A stretch of 64,000 bases of DNA, taken from the NCBI GenBank assembly GCA_964036045.1, contig OZ038387.1, positions 56,328,427-56,392,426 on the forward strand, read 5' to 3'. Each line of letters begins with the position of its first letter. The first letter of the stretch is position 1. The translations under genes and the position numbers were made by a program. Source of the DNA: Eutreptiella sp. 'Long Island Sound 2002'. Its lineage: Eukaryota > Euglenozoa > Euglenophyceae > Eutreptiales > Eutreptiaceae. Below the pieces are notes generated by a model. That model had not been told where the DNA came from. It worked only from the letters and a program-made list of their open reading frames with translations, and did not search any database. Below, in pieces: positions 61,231 through 64,000 of the stretch.

Positions 61231-63531
61231 GTACTCCGCGGGACAGGTCACCTCCAACCCCTTGTTCCGCAATTTGCGGGCCATCCTCATGAAACAGCTT
61301 CTCTTCTTAGCATTGCCGTCATCACCACCTTCATGCTCACGCTTGGCCCCTTGTTCTCGCTGGGCCTGAGTCTACGAGCGTGTGGTGGGACCAGACTGCC
61401 CTCCAGAGGGCTCGGAGTTCCCCCCTGGATTAGGGTTGGGGTTGCCTCCGTTCTTGTCCGGGTTCTTGTTGTCCTTGTCTGGCTGGCGGTTAGCGCCTCC
61501 TCCTTGTCCACCTTGACTCTTGTCTTGCCCTTTTCCACGTCCTTTCGACTTGCCCTTGCCGGAGTCGTTGCCGTTGCCTTTCCCTCCACCTTAGCTAGAG
61601 CCTTTGCTAGGATCCTCACCCTTCAGCTTCGCCGACAGGCGCTGCTCGTGGTAGCACTCATCCTCCTAGTGCTTCCTCTTCCCACAGAAGGCACAGGTGA
61701 TAGTACACCTGTAGTGATGCGGCATCTTCGCCTTGGCGCCGGTGTTGGTGTCCTCCTTCTTCCCTTGGACTACGAAGCAGTCTCGCTACTCGCAGTCTGG
61801 GGCGTGCCGCAGGTGGCCCTGCTCATCTCTGGCATCACACCACAAGAGCTCCTTGACATTTTCCATGATACGGGCGTATTTGGGGGTAGTCCCCTGTCCA
61901 GGTCTAGGTCCTCGGTACCCTTTGCCGTGGCTTCCAGAGCCTTCCCCTCCAGGACGGTAGGCGTTCAGGTGCTGGTGGCTTTCCTTCTCGGGCGCCAGCT
62001 CCAGGAGTAGAACACATAAATCCTCGTAGTGGAGGGCTCTAGCCTTGCGCTCTGCCGTTGAACGGCACTCGTCCCACAGCTCCCCAGGGAGCTTAGCCAC
62101 CAACCAGAAAAGCAGGTCGTCGCTGCTGTAGGAACCGGGCGTCAATCGTCAAGCCCAGTGATCCAGGTCAGCCAATAGCTCAGAGACCCTGGCAGATTTG
62201 GGGTTGTTGGGCAGCATGGGCAGGTTCTGGATCTCGGCCCTGATGGAGAGGTCGGTTTCATAGGTTGGGTACTGCCTCTCCAAGGCAACCAACATGTCGG
62301 CAAAGGTGGCGGACTTAATCACGATCTGCTTGACCTGCTTCTCCAGGTACTTGGTCTTGCAGCACTGCAGGAGCAGATCGCACTTGACTCGCCCACTAGC
62401 ATGCATTTGGCCGGTCATTCGGAGGAACCGGCCAAAATTCTCAGCGAACTCGCTAAGATCCTTGCCTGTGAACTCAGGCAAGTTCAGCAAGATCTTGGAG
62501 GTGGCAATAGCCTTAGCCTCCTGAGACCTGCGTCCCTCAGGGCGCTTGGTCTTCCTCTTCTTCTTCTTCTTCCGCCCACTCGGGTTCTCGGGGTCCTCAG
62601 GGTCGTCGTCCTCCGAGGGCGAAGCAGAAGTCATTGAAGGCGGCTCATCGTCAAAGGGGTCTCCGCCTAAGTCACTGGAGCCATAGGGCTCCACATCAAC
62701 CATTGCCCTCAGGGCTGTTAGCCCCAGCCGGTCCAGCTCGGCTCTTGTAGAACTCCCCACGTGGCTCTAGGGTGGCTGGGCCGTTCTCGGTACGAAAGGG
62801 CTTCTCGGTATCGCTGCAGGGGCCGGCATCGGTCCGCTCCTCAGGCTCCCCACGGTGTTTGTCAGCCCTGCCACCAGGTGGTTAGCCTGTACTCGATGGG
62901 GTGAAATTCCCACCATGGTAGGTGACGCTTGGGGCGGAATCAAGGGCTCTAGTTTAGCCCGAATCTCTTGAGTGAGATCGCCCACAAGTTCAGAGGTGGC
63001 TCCTCGGAGAGCCTCTTTTATCTCCGATCGCATCAGCGACCTGTTGGAAGATCTCTCCGATCCTCTACTCATGCTCCCGCATGACTCAGGTCCTCTCCTC
63101 AGCCCACTGAGGGTTGCATACCCAGGAACATCCACATAGGCTCCCGTAGCGGGTAGAGGATGGTGATAGTCAGCCGCATACCATCGCGGCGCAGAACTGG
63201 AGGCCGGCGGCTCACTGGTAGTAGTTGCCTCTGGAAACGCAGTGGTAGGTGGGTTCACACCATAGGCACGGTAGGTAGGCATACCAGTAAAGCCTATGCC
63301 CTAAGCCATAGGCGGGGTGGTTATGGGTGTGGATGTTGCAGCGGCTGGGTCTGGAGTTGGGTGTGTGGTAGTTGTAGGAGAGGGTGATGCGTGGAGGCCA
63401 GAAGCGCTTGGTGCGCCCTCGAAGGTCGAATCACTCGTCGGGTCCTGCCCATGGTCTACTCCTTCGTCTGCCATGCTTTCTCCAGCATCCTTCTCTCTCT
63501 CTCTCTTTCTCTTCACAGGATTGGTGTCCAC
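61231..63531 (-). pseudogene. Gag of B2, with several stops
   Basis: First ATG MDTNPVKRKREREKD at 63531; a Thr/Pro-rich segment; TAG at 63301-63303; QPP-TAG near 62767; then capsid (LNLPEFTGKDLSEFAENF, QVKQIVIKSATF, YETDLSIRAEIQNLPMLP); TGA near 62149; WLVAKLPGELWDECRS; HAPDCE-TAG near 61786; the zinc knuckle CTITCAFCGKRKH with another TAG two residues on; then a basic tail. The pieces align in order with B1 gag. The number of stops indicates a dead copy. Confidence 0.8.
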
Positions 63532-63821
63532 CTCCTCGACTCAGAGGGCCCGGAAGGCCGACTGAAGTCCCTCCAGGCAGTCATCCGCCACGTCCACTGG
63601 CCCATGTAAGGGCACCGAAGGTACAGCGCTAGGTCCAGGTCCAGGTTCACCAGGTGCTGGCATTGCTGGTGCCTCAGGCGCCGTCCTCACATCGGTGTCC
63701 TCCTTCCTCGTGTCGATATTCGCCCTTCTTGCTTATATATGACAGATGTCGGCGCACTGGATGTACGGCACGGGGTTGCTGCCGGTACGCAGAGACTGTC
63801 TGCCTCTTGCTACCACAAAGT

Positions 63822-63886
63822 TTTATAGTGATTTCAACACTGTGTTTTTTGCTGTGCCTCTCCTGCTGCTTGCTGCTGGTGTAGGG
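63822..63886. repeat. ~65-bp sequence shared with 16966-17034
   Basis: TATAGTGATTTCAACACTGT continuing to GCTGCTTGCTGCTGGTG, same orientation as the copy upstream of the polyketide synthase. The remaining 114 bp to the window end hold nothing recognisable. Confidence 0.7.
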
Positions 63887-64000
63887 CTCCTGCTGCTTGT
63901 TTTTGATGAGGAAAATGTATTATTGTTGAAATACAATCACTCCAGGATAACCCAAGCCAGAGATAAGCAAGTAGAAGATAAACAGGATCAAAGCATGAAG

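Larger units (their letters stand above)
58217..63531 (-). mobile_element. Family-B Ty3/Gypsy element B2, 5' part (gag to RNase H start)
   Basis: The minus-strand gag-protease-NPPF-RT order is the same as B1. It ends at 58217-58221 in the TGGCC site used by B1 and continues at 41817. The 5' LTR is not recognised; it would start beyond about 63.6 kb and may be truncated or outside the window. Confidence 0.88.

Noticed and set aside
39894-63531. Two independent minus-strand Ty3 fragments, one with integrase only and one with gag-RT only
   Set aside because: The two meet exactly at the TGGCC duplication of B1 and rejoin inside RNase H, so they are one element split by insertion.

Overview
The window is nuclear DNA from a eukaryote with a very repeat-rich genome. 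A unicellular alga or related protist is most likely: it holds a large modular polyketide synthase without an embedded acyltransferase, chromodomain Ty3/Gypsy retrotransposons, DDE-type DNA transposons with spliceosomal introns, and C-rich satellites. I cannot fix the lineage (prasinophyte, haptophyte and dinoflagellate all remain possible). I saw no rRNA, no CRISPR array and no bacterial operon. Almost every convincing coding region belongs to a mobile element; the polyketide synthase is the only clear host gene.

Layout. 1-4.96 kb: the 3' end of an unrecognised reading frame, a 1.12-kb tandem duplication, a 50-bp tandem repeat and tRNA-like fragments. 4.97-10.39 kb: the truncated 3' end of a family-B LTR retrotransposon whose LTR is split by a 3.35-kb DNA transposon (DNA-1). 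10.4-17.2 kb: a minus-strand polyketide synthase fragment (ACP-KS-DH) with an in-frame TGA, and split inside the ketosynthase by a 3.75-kb element with terminal inverted repeats (DNA-3) full of minisatellites. 17.2-34.3 kb: a complete 17-kb minus-strand chromodomain Ty3/Gypsy element (LTR-A) with 3.0-kb LTRs. 34.3-38.3 kb: degraded repeats and a small gag-only LTR element with 500-bp LTRs. 38.8-63.5 kb: a minus-strand family-B Ty3 element (B2) cut in two by a plus-strand family-B element (B1, 41818-58216, 711-bp LTRs, TGGCC target duplication). B1 is itself interrupted in gag by a 5.27-kb DNA transposon (DNA-2, perfect 27-bp TIRs).

Main points. (1) DNA-1 and DNA-2 encode homologous transposases, start CCC and end GGG, sit between 2-bp duplications, and their introns are filled with the palindromic repeat of their own family (TTCGAACGAA in DNA-1, GGTTCAACCG in DNA-2). 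This looks like a transposon lineage that makes its own introns. (2) DNA-2 also carries a lysine/acid-rich protein and a 2OG-Fe(II)-oxygenase-like fragment. (3) All three Ty3 elements have one in-frame stop exactly between gag and protease (UAG, UAG, UGA), which suggests stop-codon readthrough. (4) Family-B Pol has an extra block with an NPPF motif between protease and reverse transcriptase that resembles the Dam-like methyltransferase region of DIRS elements. (5) Target sites are readable inside the window: removing each nested element in thought restores a known sequence or reading frame.

Most coding regions carry stops or frameshifts, so the Ty3 copies look non-functional. All domain names come from reading motifs by eye; no search was run.
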